From the NCBI GenBank assembly GCA_003999685.1, contig CP021227.1, positions 248,001-312,000 of the forward strand: a stretch of 64,000 nt of DNA. The letters are read 5' to 3'. Numbering within the stretch: position 1 is the first letter of the stretch; each line of letters opens with the position of its first letter. This document shows positions 1 through 12,572 of this stretch, in pieces. The position numbers and the translations under genes were made by a program. This stretch comes from Taiwanofungus camphoratus (taxonomy: Eukaryota > Basidiomycota > Agaricomycetes > Polyporales > Taiwanofungaceae). The notes beneath the pieces were generated by a model. The model worked only from the letters and a program-made list of their open reading frames with translations, was not told where the DNA came from and did no database searches.

Positions 1-260
1 CCCCACATTAACAGGGAAAACAAGCTGAGCGCGAATCAGACGCAAGACATATTTACTTAGGAAGGTTTGGGTACCTCTCTATGCTGCTGGGCAGAGACGC
101 GGGACGCGGGCAACGAGAGTCGGTCAATGCTAGTAGTTGTCCACCACAAAGGTAGTGCCAGGATAATCACAAGCCAGTAGGAAGCAAGAATAGACCTTCG
201 TGTGAAAGCTGATTCAAATGTTAGCTCCTTGGGTGGCGGCTCGACAGTGGGGGCATCCAT
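1..260 (-). CDS. GPI17: GPI transamidase subunit PIG-S / Gpi17, N-terminal part (runs off window)
   Basis: PIG-S is an ER membrane subunit of the GPI transamidase, which attaches GPI anchors to secreted proteins. The first exon (75-260) encodes an arginine pair followed by a hydrophobic span (SYWLVIILALPLWWTTTSI), matching the conserved N-terminal transmembrane segment of the family, with its LPLWW-TT signature. A 50-nt intron (25-74, GT-AG) restores phase into a second exon that reads LVFPVNVG at the window edge. The start ATG at 258-260 fits, because the hydrophobic anchor normally sits close to the N-terminus. Only about 70 residues are present; the lumenal domain lies beyond position 1. 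The gene is divergent from the SNT1-like gene. The family call rests on this short signature and is good but not certain. Confidence 0.8.
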
Positions 261-697
261 ACGTGCAAAAATTACTTCCAGTCGAGACGACTTTCCTGTT
301 CACCGCCACATATTCTGGCGGAGCTTCAACGGATGGCACCAACTCCAGAGAAGGGAACGAGCAGAACACACCACATTCTTGACATAGAGTATCGAGGCTG
401 GAAAGATACCCTGACAGATCCCCTGCAATCACCCTTCGCCAATTAGGTCTAGCGATTTTGCATTTCTCCACTGTTGCCTGTCGACTCATTGCTTTCGGTT
501 TACAGGAGAGACACTGATCACGGCAGGCCATGTTTACAAAAACCGACTACCAAAGTGAATCCAGCAGTGTACGTCTGAGCCTTAATGCGAGTCGCATTTG
601 CTTGCTCTAAGGACTTAAACTTATTTAAAAATGTCTACAGCGACCTCCGTTGTGCGTTCCAGAGCGCAGACATTCTCCATCACCGGGCAAATCGAAC
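261..697. promoter_or_regulatory. Divergent intergenic region between GPI17 and SNT1-like gene
   Basis: About 440 bp separate the two start codons, so both promoters must lie here or overlap the 5' exons. I see no clear TATA box or repeat. A 105-codon open frame on the minus strand (214-531) overlaps the first GPI17 exon in another frame and looks like chance. Confidence 0.5.
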
Positions 698-3600
698 ATG
701 TATTCTTATTATGATAGATCTTCATCTTCCTTTGGTGGTACACCTTATCGGGTTGGCTATCCTGATAATTACGGGTCAGATTCTTGGCGTCCTGAACGTT
801 CGTATCACGATCGTGCACCCCCTCCAGAGCACTTTGGTCCTCCGTACCTACGAAATACTCAGACCGAAAACTGGAATCGTCCAGTCTCATATTCGGCATC
901 GTTTGCATGGCCGGACAGTAGAGACTCGCGATCTTCAATGCACGACGATTTGTGGCCTAGGGTCCATCGTGACACGATGGCGCAACGGATGTTCGAGCCA
1001 TCGGAAAATTGGAAGCAGTCTCATGGCCAAACTGCCGACTTGTATGTACCTTTCTAATCAAGAGCTCCATTTCCTAACGAAGAAACAGCTCAGGGGGAGG
1101 AACACATTTCCATGACCGCTTTGCAGAACCATCTGTCCGCAATATGAACCCACGTACGCCTCAGAGATCTATTCGTAATCACTATTCACCTCCTCGAAAT
1201 CGTTATTCGCCTCTTCATGATCACTTTACTCCATCTCGTAATCATTATTCACCTCCGCGTTCTTCAGCGGACCACTATCGGCCATCATCCCCGAGTTTAG
1301 ATTATAAGGACCGATATCCTTACATGAATCCTCGTTCTGATTCTTATCGCCCTCAATACGAAGACGATCGAGGCCCTTGGAATCTTCATTCCACAGAGCC
1401 GTACAGAAATAGGTACGACGGTCCTGTAGGCCCTGTCAGAACTCGACATATATCACACTCGATGCAACCTCCATCGCCGGAAGTCCTTCGCGAGAGGCGT
1501 TATGATAGTCATGAGAGGTCTGCTAGCGCCTCTTCGCGTGCTGGGCTACTCGCGTCCCCACATCCGCAAATTCCGACTCAAGATGAAAGTAGGAGTCCTC
1601 GTTCATTGCCTTATTTCCATCCCTCGCCCTTGCGTGAGTCCTTTGAGTTTGGGCTGCCTCCTACAAGTCGAGGCGCATCACCTGTTTCAAGAATTGTTTC
1701 GCGCTCTTCTTCCCGTTCGTCACATTCACATCGGCAACCGTTGCGGGACGTTGCAAAAAATGACAGTCCTACCTCCCGTTCTGTTTACGCAGACAGCCTC
1801 GCATCTACCCCTCATGAAGATACCGATATCCCCGGGTTGATCATTACGGCACCAATCTCCATTGACACTGAGCAGGAGACTGATCTGGCGGGCACACCTC
1901 CTGGCCTTAGGATAGGTCTACCATCGGTTGAGGACATGAATAACCGAGAGACGGGAACACTGGAAGTCCACGTCGATAGCGGTTCGTTACAACATCATTT
2001 CACCTTTCATACTAGTCTGATATGGGGTTGAATACATAGGACAGTCCGAATTTTTCGCCGAAGGGTCTCCTCATATTGAGGCAGTATCTTCCAACAGCAA
2101 GAAGGGAGGAATGGCGATCCACGAGTACAATCTGACTGCTGAGACGAGCGATACCCCACAGGATGGATCTGATATGGAGATGTCATTGCCTCCATCTCCG
2201 GTAGTCGAATCTCGCTTGGCTACAACTGTAAAGGCAGATGCTGCGTTGAAACGATTCGATCAACCACCTTTTACTTTTCCTCGGCAGGACTACTGTCCAC
2301 GATCCGATAATTTTGATCCTAGGTAGGGTTCAAGGTGTCTCTGTTAAGGTGCTTTCTGTGGTTGACAATGTTGCTGACAGGCTCTCTGTTACTGATCACT
2401 CTGATATGGAGATGTCACCTCCGCCGTCCCCATCCCGTTCGGGCACGAAGAACGCGTCGGAAGTGCCCACCTCTCCCGAACGGCTAAACTCCCCGCAACA
2501 ACAGCCTACTTCTCAGGTGGATGGTATTCCGTCTGCCATTATTTTAGAAAAGACTGGATCAGCTGAAGAGCCCCACGCCGGTCATAGAGACATCTCAGCA
2601 AGCAATCTATTGGTGGAAGAAGAGGTGGTAAGCCATCAGGATGGTTTTGGTACAGACGATTCCGATATGGATATGTCTCCCCCCGCTTCCCCTGTGCCTT
2701 TCGCTCTGGATGAGAAAGAGTTGACGCCTGCCGAAAATGGTCTGGCAAGGATCCTCGATATCGGGGCGTCTTCGCCATTGTCGCCTATTCGATCACCATA
2801 TCACGCCAGCGGCCGAGAACCCCTTGACATGGTAATGGCAGATGAATCAACATCTTCCATTCGCCTGTCGAACGCACTTCCTGCCGAAACTGAGCTAATC
2901 GGTGATCTGGCTGCTACCGTTGAGCATCCTTTACAGACAGTATCACCCCCACAATCACTCCAAACTTGTGCCCCCGTTCCGAGAAGTGCAGACACTAGCG
3001 CATTCCCGAGAGCAGGACATGATTCTGAACAAATTGACCGCGCATCTAACCATTCTATGGGAGGAGATAGTGCCACCATTGGTCATGATCAACATGATGT
3101 CGGCCCATCAGGAGCAGAAGTGGACTCTGTCAATAATAGACCGCCCAATACGATGACGACCTCCAAAGTTCGGGATAAACATCCACTTTCAGAGCCTCTG
3201 CGATTGGTCGTGATGACAAGGCTGCGTTATGATCGCCAAACGAAAGAAGAGCGTGTCAATCCCGTACTCTTTGCCAATTTAGCGATCGCCGAACCGCCAT
3301 CACTGCAGTCGTCTCTGTCCGCTGATGCCGTGGTCAATGGGGTTTTTGGATCGGAACGCTCGCCATTTAGAGTGGATACACTTGATCGTGCAAAACCGAC
3401 TCTGCAGATCCGTTTCGCCCAACGCAAGGCTGCCTTAGCTGAAAAGATACAGCGTCTACGAGAAGAGTATTTGGCCCTGCATGAGCGCTGGATGCACCAC
3501 TGTTCAAAATTGGATGAGGTAGCTAAAGCTCACGCCCTAGAAGAAGCCGCAGCAACTGCAGGAAGGACTACTCGACGCTCAGCTGCTTTAGGAGATGCTG

Positions 3601-5635
3601 TGCGGTCGGATCTGGAAATGGAGCAGATTATTGCGAGCTTAGGTAATGAAGAACTCACCGATGCAAACCATCTGGCTGCTCGCAATGCTGCAAAAATCCC
3701 CGATATGGTCTCCCTGACGAATGGCCCTGTCGAATTTATGTTCGACGACACAAATAATCTCGTGGACGATCCCATCAGCTTCTATGCGCCCCGAACTGGC
3801 ACGGATGACTGGACGGAGGAGGAAAAAGCTGTTTATCTGGAAAGATTTGCCGTTTATCCTAAACAATTTGGTATCATCGCCGAACTTCTACCCAACAAGT
3901 CTGCGGCACAATGTGTTACTTATTATTATTTGCACAAGAAAACGGACATTGATTTCAGGAAAGTCGTGTCACTTTATGCGACTGGTAAACGCAAGCGGGG
4001 TAATAGAAAGACGGCCAAGAAAAAGGGCAACGCATTGTTGACAGATATTCGAAAACATGATGCCGAGGTCTCCAGAGATTCTACGTCCAAGGGAACCTCA
4101 ACACGTCGTAAACGAGGTGTGCAAACCACGAGTACCGAACCAAGGCGCTCCGTGACTTCTCGGAGAAGTACGACTCGGCTAGAGACCTCCCCTATTACTA
4201 CACCAACTCCGGACCCTGAGCCAGAATCACGGCGAAGACGACGCGCACCGAAACTTACTGCCCGCGCAATAGCTGCAATGGGGCAGGAAGGTGACGACGA
4301 GCCTACGGTCAGTATCTTACTATCTAGCGTGATATTCCTCGACCTATCTCCTGACTGTCACTGAAATCTTAGGATGATACCCCTAAGCCTGCCAAGAGGG
4401 GACGAAGGAGTCGAAAAGTAATCAAATCAGCAGAAACCGTTACGTCGCCGATTATAATGGACGAGTGTATCGCGGTTTTCAATGAAACAAAATTCATTGA
4501 TCAAACAGAGCTGTCGTCTCGGAAGAAATTTGCCACAGGCAATGTGAACTGGTCTGAGGAGGACAAAGGCACGTTCATATTACTTTTTTTTCGGACTAGT
4601 CAACTGAGTGTGCACGTTACCAGAACTTTTCCTCAAGTTGCTTGCTCAGCACGGAGATGACTTCAAGCGTATAGCTGCCTCGATGCCTAATAAGGTGTGT
4701 ATCTCGGTCGCCTGGAATATAGCTTGGTTTCACTGCCGTCCCAGACAACCATTCAAGTGAGCATATTTTACAAAGCCAACTTAGAAGAAATGGACCTGGC
4801 GAAAGTTGCTGCAAGTGCTCCGAAGCGTTCACCGACTCCAGAGACTGCTCAGGACATCTGGAAGGAAACGAATTTACCCGGATCAGGCGTCATAACTCCC
4901 CGTACTAAGTCCTCTACGCCTCCAGATGGCGCTCCGGTCCCTGTGCCAGGTCTAGGCGTTGAAACGCATCTCCGCTCCAACGAACGTTCCTCACGATCTC
5001 GGAGGCTACAAATGCAGGAGTTGTACACAAGCTCTGAGCGAGAGCAAAGGCAGACATCGGTGACACCCGAACCTTCTACGAGTACGATATCGTCTACCGG
5101 AGGAATTCAATTTCGTCAAACATCAGTCGAAGCGATGCGAGCCCAATACAAAACGTCTCAGGACCTTCCTTCACGTCTTTATTCTCAAGTCCAGCCACGA
5201 TCCTCCCAATTTATGGGTACGCTCCTCCCACAAATAAACTCGAGTGCGTCCTCGATGGGAGATGTCCCGGGCAGTTCAGTGTTTACTCCACCGTCAACGA
5301 TGCCCGCAACACTTACGACCACCTTTCCGTCAACATTTGCATACTCAAATCTATCTCCGTCGCACTTTGCTGGTGACCATCGCCCACCGCAACGCCTGAC
5401 CACCATACAGCGCGGTGCTTCACCATCGGGGTCAGCACCGAGTTCTACGATGACCTTCGATGCGTCGATGTTCACGCAGCAACCGTGGTCTCATACGACA
5501 CACCTAAATGGTCAGATTACGGACACCACACCTGGCCTGCCCACGACGTTGCAGACAACAGAGGATCTGAGAGCATACTTGGAGCATCGCACCCGTCTTG
5601 CAGGGCAATTACCATCAGACTTTATAGATTTTTAG
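698..5635 (+). CDS. SNT1: SNT1/NCoR-like corepressor with two SANT domains
   Basis: Snt1 is the SANT scaffold of the fungal Set3 histone deacetylase complex, related to animal NCoR/SMRT. The first SANT domain (about 3800-3970) reads DDWTEEEKAVYLERF, then PKQFGIIAELLPNKSAAQC and YYYLHKK, the hallmark of this family. A second SANT is split by introns: NVNWSEEDKE, LFLKLLAQHGDDFKRIAASM, then NKTTIQVSIFYK. Between 3420 and 3540 lies a predicted coiled coil. The N-terminal half is low-complexity, rich in Ser, Pro, Arg and Tyr, and the C-terminus is Ser/Thr/Pro-rich. Introns I could place: 2323-2380, 4308-4372, 4569-4623 (GC-AG) and 4695-4744; others lie near 1035-1090 and 1990-2030. The start could be ATG 698 or in-frame ATG 650. 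The acidic motif SDMEMSPPPSP occurs three times. Confidence 0.88.
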
Positions 5636-5842
5636 TATATTTATTCTGAGCAGGAAAGGTGATGTTTCATTTGTAGAGCCTACCTGTCAATTTTGCACCG
5701 ATAATAATCACATTCACTAGACATTCTAATTTTCACAATCCCTTTATTAGAGTAATGTACATGTACGACAGTTTGAGCTGCTGTGTTGGTTAACTTGTCC
5801 GCATTAATACAGATCAGATTTAATAAGGTCACGACGATGTTT
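5636..5842. other. Convergent 3' intergenic spacer
   Basis: About 200 bp lie between the stop of the SNT1-like gene and the stop of the parvulin gene, AT-rich, with space only for the two 3' UTRs. Nothing else is seen. Confidence 0.6.
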
Positions 5843-6491
5843 TCACCGGCGGCCTTCGACCATAATGATATGGTAACCGAAGTTGGTTTTCACAAGAGGC
5901 GATAAGATTGGTTTGTCAACAGATGATGGCTCCAGAGTGAAAGCGGCATCCTGAAACGGTCCCTAGACAATTCGACCTGACATGGGCCATGCTGTCATCA
6001 GATATATGACAGATAGACGCACCACCATAGACCCACGCGTCATCCATCCGAGACTCCCACCAGCTGAGTGGGCAATGACATGGAAGCCTAATAGAGCCAG
6101 AGAACAAAGAAAGTCACCTTTAGCCTTATCTTCCGAGTACTCCTGTGCAACTTTATCAAACCGCTGACCCTCCTGCAGGTTTGTTTGTCACACAAAACAC
6201 TGGAGGGCATAGTGATTATACTCTACAGACATACCTGGATCTTCTGCAGAGCCTCCGAAGCTTTGGAATGTTTTTCACACAAGATGTGACGAACATTGAT
6301 CGCAGTCGCTGGTTTAAGACCACTCTTTCCCTACGCAGAATGTACACCGAACATCTGTACATGAAAGAGTCCGGCATGAAATGAGATCTAATCACCTTCG
6401 ACTTCCCCGAATCTTCAGCTTTTGAAGATCCTTTGCCTCCCTTCTTGTCCACAGGCTTCTTGTCTGCAGAGCCAGAGGATTTCTTTGCCAT
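5843..6491 (-). CDS. PIN4: PAR14/PIN4-type parvulin peptidyl-prolyl isomerase
   Basis: Parvulins catalyse cis-trans isomerisation of peptidyl-prolyl bonds; the eukaryotic PAR14 group is linked to ribosome biogenesis and chromatin. The N-terminus ([12 protein letters not shown]...) is the Lys/Gly/Ser-rich basic tail typical of PAR14. Later exons give [62 protein letters not shown] and [12 protein letters not shown] followed by a stop at 5843-5845, in family order and spacing. At least four short introns interrupt it. Total length is about 130 residues, as expected. The symbol follows human usage; yeast PIN4 is a different gene. It shares a 407-bp divergent promoter with RLI1. Confidence 0.93.
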
Positions 6492-6898
6492 GAGCAGATT
6501 GAGTAGTAAGAGTGATTGCTTGAGATCAAAAACCAGTAGTGACAGAGAGCAAGATGTTATTGCACACAGACGAATGCTCAGCTAGCGCGGACGTCTTTAT
6601 TTGGAACAAAATTAGATTGAAACAACAAACTGAACACCGCACATATTGCAACGATATTCTTGCGTTTCCTGGGCGTTTGGACAGCAGACACTCTGTTTTA
6701 CAACATGTACTTGCTTGTGCATCCTAAGGTGGTGAAACAAATCGCCTGCGTTTGACTGGTCGATTAGATCTCCACGTGGCATCGGTATCGGTCCCGTGCT
6801 TTGTAAATTTCAGTCTACAGGCGAGTCCTTGTCCCGCGTGCTGTGCGGTCTGCAGCACATTTGAGATCTTACTTCGAACATCGTCCGGCGCTGTCAAC
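6492..6898. promoter_or_regulatory. Divergent promoter between parvulin and RLI1
   Basis: Start codons of the two genes face away from each other across 407 bp, with no room for a gene. Both flanking proteins have roles connected to ribosomes. No TATA box is obvious. Confidence 0.5.
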
Positions 6899-9258
6899 AT
6901 GTCAGACAAGATCACTCGTGTTGCAATTGTCGATTCCAATCGGTGCAAGCCAAAACGATGTGCACAGGAATGTAAAAAGGTTCGTCATGGTCATCTTTAC
7001 CCACCCGAAGGTACGACCGACGCATAACAAGCTAGTCATGTCCTGTCGTAAAAATGGGTGAGACATTTCGAGGAATGCGTTGTAGTCCTGATGTTGAGGC
7101 TATGCGTGTTCAGGCAAGTTATGTATAGAGGTCAAGCCAACAGACAAGATCGCGTTCATCTCTGAGTTCCTCTGTATAGGATGTGGCATTTGTGTGAAGA
7201 AGTGTGTCTCGAAAATATTGACTTAAGACTACCTCCTTAATGTTTTTCTTGCTAGATGCCCGTTCGAAGCCATCGCTATCATCAATCTACCTACGAACCT
7301 TGACTCCGAGGTAACACATCGTTACACCGCAAATGCATTCAAGCTGCATCGTCTCCCAACCCCGCGGCCAGGTCAAGTGCTTGGTCTTGTCGGCACTAAC
7401 GGTATTGGAAAGAGCACTGCGCTCAAAATCCTTGCTGGAAAGCTCAAACCTAATCTCGGTCGTTACGATGTCTGTTATGCACGAAGTCTATGACCCTGTT
7501 CTCCGCTGATCTTTTTGCAGGATCCTCCAGATTGGCAAGAGATCCTGAAGTACTTCCGTGGATCTGAGTTGCAAAACTACTTTACGAAGGTGCTTGAGGA
7601 CAACCTGAAGGCACTGATCAAGCCGCAATATGTTGATCACATACCCCGTGCCATCAAGGGCAAGCTGTCGGTATCACAAATGCTTGATTCAAAGCTCGAG
7701 CGTGACAACAAGCAGCAAATGTGCGATGATCTGGAATTGAATGAGGTCTTATCTCGAGAGGTGACGCAGTTGTCCGGTGGAGAGCTGCAACGCTTTGCCA
7801 TCGCAATGTCCTGCATCCAAAACGCGGACGTGTACGTAAAGCGATCGTTGCTCACGTTTGACTTCCGGGCTGAGTGATGCGTAGATATATGTTTGACGAG
7901 CCATCAAGTTACTTGGATATCAAACAGCGACTGAAGGCGGCTGAAGTCATTCGTCAGCTGTTGACGCCGGCCAACTATGTTATCGCGGTCGAGCACGATC
8001 TGTCGGTATTGGACTATCTTTCTGACTTCATATGTTGTCTATATGGCAAGCCGTCTATGTATGGGGTAGTAACAATGCCGTACTCCGTTCGCGAAGGTTT
8101 GTTGAAGTTGTGCGCGGCTTGGTCGAAACTCACCGCTTCTTCAACAGGCATCAACATCTTCTTAGATGGTTTTATTCCTACAGAGAACTTACGATTCCGT
8201 GAGGATTCGCTTTCTTTTAAGATGGTCGAGACTGCCGAAGAAATCATCATCGACAAGACACGACACTATTCCTATCCATCGATGTCGAAGACGCTTGGGG
8301 GTTTTAAACTGACTGTCCAGGGCGGCAGCTTTACGGACTCGGAGATCATTGTCATGCTGGGCGAGAACGGGACGGGCAAGACAACCTTTGTGCGGCTACT
8401 CGCGGGTGACACGCCGGACGAGGAGACAGACAAGCAGACGCTCTCGGTATCGCTGAAGCCACAGACGATCGCGCCGCAGTTCCCCGGAACCGTGCGCATG
8501 CTGCTCCTGAAACGGATCAAAGCTGCGTTCATGCATCCACAGTTCAACACAGATGTAATAAAGCCGATGAACTTGGAACCCATCCTAGACCAGGATGTGA
8601 AGACGCTCTCCGGAGGAGAGCTGCAGCGTGTGGCCATTGTTTTGGCGCTCGGCAAGCCGAATGTTGCGGTTTATCTGATCGACGAACCAAGCTCGTATGT
8701 CTCGCGTATCTTGTGGATATCCTTCCAGTAGCGAACTTACCACCTACATCAGTTTCCTTGACTCCGAGCAACGTATCATTGCAAGCAAAGTCATCAAGCG
8801 GTAAGATCAACCCCACTTGTGTCGCAAACAATGTGCCTCACGAATGATTATTTACAGCTTCATTCTTCATACGAAGAAGACAGCCTTCGTGATTGAGCAT
8901 GACTTTATCATGGCCACCTATCTTGCCGACCGTGTCATCGTATTCGAGGGCCAGCCTGCCGTATCCGCGACTGCTACGCCGTGGGCATGATTTTCCGCCC
9001 CGACTTCTTATTGGGTTGTTGATTGCATTTGCATTTGCAGACCTCAGTCACTACTGACAGGAATGAACAAGTTCTTAGCTTCTCTCGAGATTACCTTCAG
9101 ACGTGACCCGACGAACTTCCGGCCACGTGTGAACAAGCTCAACAGTGTCAAGGACCGGGAGCAGAAGAGTGAGTACTCGACCGAAGGGTTGTCATTTCGC
9201 TACGATTGATATGTTCACTTCTATAGCCTCCGGAAACTACTTCTTCCTGGAAGAATAA
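6899..9258 (+). CDS. RLI1: ABCE1 / RLI1 ribosome-recycling iron-sulfur ABC ATPase
   Basis: RLI1 splits 80S ribosomes after termination and is essential in eukaryotes. Start at 6899: [20 protein letters not shown] is the canonical N-terminus. The two [4Fe-4S] motifs are present, split by introns: [10 protein letters not shown], then [11 protein letters not shown] and [16 protein letters not shown]. The first nucleotide-binding domain has [12 protein letters not shown] (Walker A), then [29 protein letters not shown] and FDEPSSYLD. The second has [32 protein letters not shown] and [14 protein letters not shown]. The C-terminus reads [34 protein letters not shown] and the stop at 9256-9258. About nine short introns cut it. 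No defect is seen; the signature and Walker B motifs are all intact. The second D-loop has Phe where Tyr is usual. Confidence 0.97.
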
Positions 9259-9943
9259 ATTATCCACGGTATCAATCGCTGGATGGACATGGGTCGCCGA
9301 GGTGTAAAACAGATGCTGTAGCCTAGTAGTGACCTTCGGAGATGTATTCGTATGGAAAGGATGAGCATGAGAGGATTGTTGTACGAGTCACTTGCAGCCT
9401 GGTCGATCAGAGGAACGTAAGTCGGTGACTGTGACCGTAGAGTACAATACGATGAAATTGGAGGTTGTGCAATAACCTATTCTTAGACAAGGATAGATCT
9501 CGAGTCCACTATCGCATAGTTCCTTCGTCTAATAAATCATGTTATGATGAGCAGAGAATTGAGGTGGATTACTATCGGAAGTATGTTTCCGGCATATTCC
9601 GTTGACACGGCTTCAGGCCGGTGTAGTCAGCGGACCAAACACGGAGACCAAAGCCAAACAGCCGCAATCGCGCGCTGTACTCATCTTCCTTGCCTCTGTC
9701 CACCATCTCTCTCACTCAGCGTTCTCGCCTTCACAGTGTGAGTATGTCGTCGTCTCTCTTGATCTTCATACTGACCGGATCCCATCATGTATCTGTCTCC
9801 TTGTCGTTGCCGTTGTGCTTCGATATGTTATGGTCTATCTGTTGACATCGTCTCCAATCTCATGCGATTTTCACCGATCTGTTTCTTTACGACCTCTCGT
9901 CTGCTAGCTACGACCTTCTCTGTTACGTTCGAGCTCTCTTACG
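9259..9943. other. Intergenic region upstream of UBC4
   Basis: About 685 bp hold the 3' end of RLI1 and the promoter and leader of UBC4. A pyrimidine-rich stretch (about 9680-9780 and 9850-9920) precedes the UBC4 start, as is common in fungal promoters of highly expressed genes. Short open frames here overlap on both strands and look like chance. Confidence 0.5.
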
Positions 9944-10735
<792 letters not shown>

Positions 10736-11378
10736 TGATGTCGCGTGGTAACTTGTGACGAACGAGTATGGTTGTACGATGTCTTGTCATTTCTCGCTCT
10801 ATTCCCATCGCACGTGTGTAATCATTCAAGCAGCGTACTGTCAATACATGAACAGGGTGTTCAACGAGATGATGTCTGGTGCTTAATCAAGGCCGCTCCC
10901 GAACTCACACTGATTCATAACGAACTTTACGACGCCGTTTGCGGTATGCCTCGTTCGATGCTATATCCGTATGGCATACAACTTCTGGTGACCTATACCT
11001 TGTCTCCCTGACAATCTCCCGTCCCCTGTCCAGTTCAGAGTAGCCCGATTCTATGGCTGTGACATCTGCGACCTTCTTTTGTTCCGCTGGAACCTGTCTG
11101 GATGTTGAGGTCTGGTCTAAGGCTTGAGATCCCATCTCCAAACTGGCTAATGGGGGGTTAGGTAAGACAAGCAGCTCCAACGAACGCATCTCCGAATTAC
11201 TGGAAACGAGATTCGACGCAAATGACTTCATATCTAGCGTCATGCGCGGAGAACAATTCGTCCAGGCTGAAATGACACGTTTTCATCGCAGCAGAATGGT
11301 CTACCTTTGCATAAATCTCATTTCAGTTGCAGACAGTCGCTTTTAAATGTGAAACGCCCTTGTGTTCCAGTATCAATC
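10736..11378. other. Intergenic region between UBC4 and first microprotein gene
   Basis: About 640 bp. Both strands carry short open frames (for example 10905-11243 minus and 10745-11011 plus), but none shows a recognisable domain or a splice pattern that extends it. It probably holds the UBC4 3' UTR and the promoter of the next gene. Confidence 0.4.
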
Positions 11379-11725
11379 ATGAATAGGATTCCGCCGAATC
11401 AACAGAGAATTGTACGTGGGCGATTTCACAAAGTTCATCGTCCGGTTCATCTAGGCCATTATTTACATTTCCTCCACGCAGATGGTCGTCGCTGCTTCCG
11501 TCCTAGCACTAGCAGCGGGTGCGATGTACTACAGCAAGCCGGGGGAGATGAAGGCCAAGCCGGCAGAAGTACAGCCCGAGTCGGCAGCACTTGCGACGAG
11601 AAGCGTGAGGGCACAAGACCGTACGTCCTCTTGACTGCACTGTTGGGATCCATTTCTCTGACGCAGGTTCTTTACATGCAGAGAAGGAAGATGCCAATCC
11701 TACCGCACAATCTGCAGATGTCTGA
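11379..11725 (+). CDS. Small single-pass membrane protein, 76 aa (microprotein A)
   Basis: I reconstruct three exons: 11379-11411 (MNRIPPNQQRI), 11482-11620 and 11667-11725, with introns of 70 and 46 nt, both GT-AG. Exon 2 opens with a hydrophobic helix, MVVAASVLALAAGAMYY, followed by a basic and polar tail (SKPGEMKAKPAEVQPESAAL). Exon 3 adds SLHAEKEDANPTAQSADV and a stop. A short basic N-terminus followed directly by one helix suggests a mitochondrial inner-membrane or ER anchor; that is inference. The first intron is phase 0 and the second phase 1, exactly as in the neighbouring gene at 12220. I do not recognise a family. The exon joins rest on frame and splice signals only. Confidence 0.6.
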
Positions 11726-12219
11726 GAGAAGGCACTATGAACCTACGTATGTCGCCAGATGCTTCGACGCGGATGAGTGGGATGCAAGTACTCCTAAAGT
11801 TCACTATGTCTTCTACGAAAATTGCTCCAGCGCAATACTGTTAAGTTCTGTACCTTAGTAGCCTTGTCGGAGTAACGTTGTCTTCTATCGTAAGACTGGA
11901 ATGCTGAATAACATTTTGCTCGCAATAAATCAAATCCTGGCGCCCGAGATAGAGACGATACTCTCGACGTGTTTGGATTGAAAAATCCGAAAAGTGCAAT
12001 CCAATTTCAAGGTTATCGTATTGACCGGGTCGAGCTCACGTGATCTGATGTCATTGTGCTGAAGTTGCACTCGAGCCTTTCCCTCAAGCTCCTAAACAGT
12101 AGTATCCATTAGCCAGCACGAGCTAATTTTTTGTGCAGAGTCCCTTGTCTCCGTCTTTTCTTTTATTTCCTCGACTTCTTCACTTGCTGGCTGTCTTCGA
12201 TTCTCACATCTCACAAAAA
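11726..12219. other. Intergenic spacer between the two microprotein genes
   Basis: About 490 bp, AT-rich, carrying the 3' UTR of the first and the promoter of the second gene. A pyrimidine-rich stretch at 12140-12200 leads into the ATG at 12220. No gene is seen. Confidence 0.5.
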
Positions 12220-12572
12220 ATGAGTTCAAGGTCTCGCAGCCGACCCTTGGTGCGTCACGCGGAGTTGGTTCGTAATACTGTTGATTTTAATAGGGTGCCC
12301 TCACCCTCAGGCGATTGCGACTGTCGTTGGGACGGTGGCGACCCTCGGATACATGTACGTAGCAGGCGTCCAGACCAAGAGGGAGGAAGGTCCGGCATCA
12401 ATCTACAGTGCGTACTGTCATGATCATGTTTAGCGATATTTTTCAATGTTAGAGATTCCGACTGTCTATAGAGTCACCTAGGGAGGCAGGTGGTCTGACG
12501 AGCAATGAGAGTGACGCGCGCATGAACTCCGCCGACGTCAGGTCGGCAGTTCAAGGGGATAGGAAACCCTGA
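12220..12572 (+). CDS. Small single-pass membrane protein, 75 aa (microprotein B)
   Basis: I reconstruct three exons: 12220-12249 (MSSRSRSRPL), 12311-12407 and 12472-12572, with GT-AG introns of 61 and 64 nt. Only these acceptors keep an open frame; the nearer AGs give early stops. Exon 2 begins with a hydrophobic helix, AIATVVGTVATLGYMYVAG, then VQTKREEGPASIY. Exon 3 gives a polar tail ending in SAVQGDRKP. The Arg/Ser-rich leader followed by one helix resembles small mitochondrial membrane proteins (inference). Size, helix position and intron phases match the gene at 11379, although sequence identity is low. Unspliced, an alternative 68-codon frame runs through the first intron without the helix; I judge it less likely. 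Confidence 0.55.

Noticed and set aside
214-531. 105-codon minus-strand frame with several CxxC pairs upstream of GPI17
   Set aside because: It overlaps the first GPI17 exon in another frame; the cysteine spacing fits no zinc-finger family.
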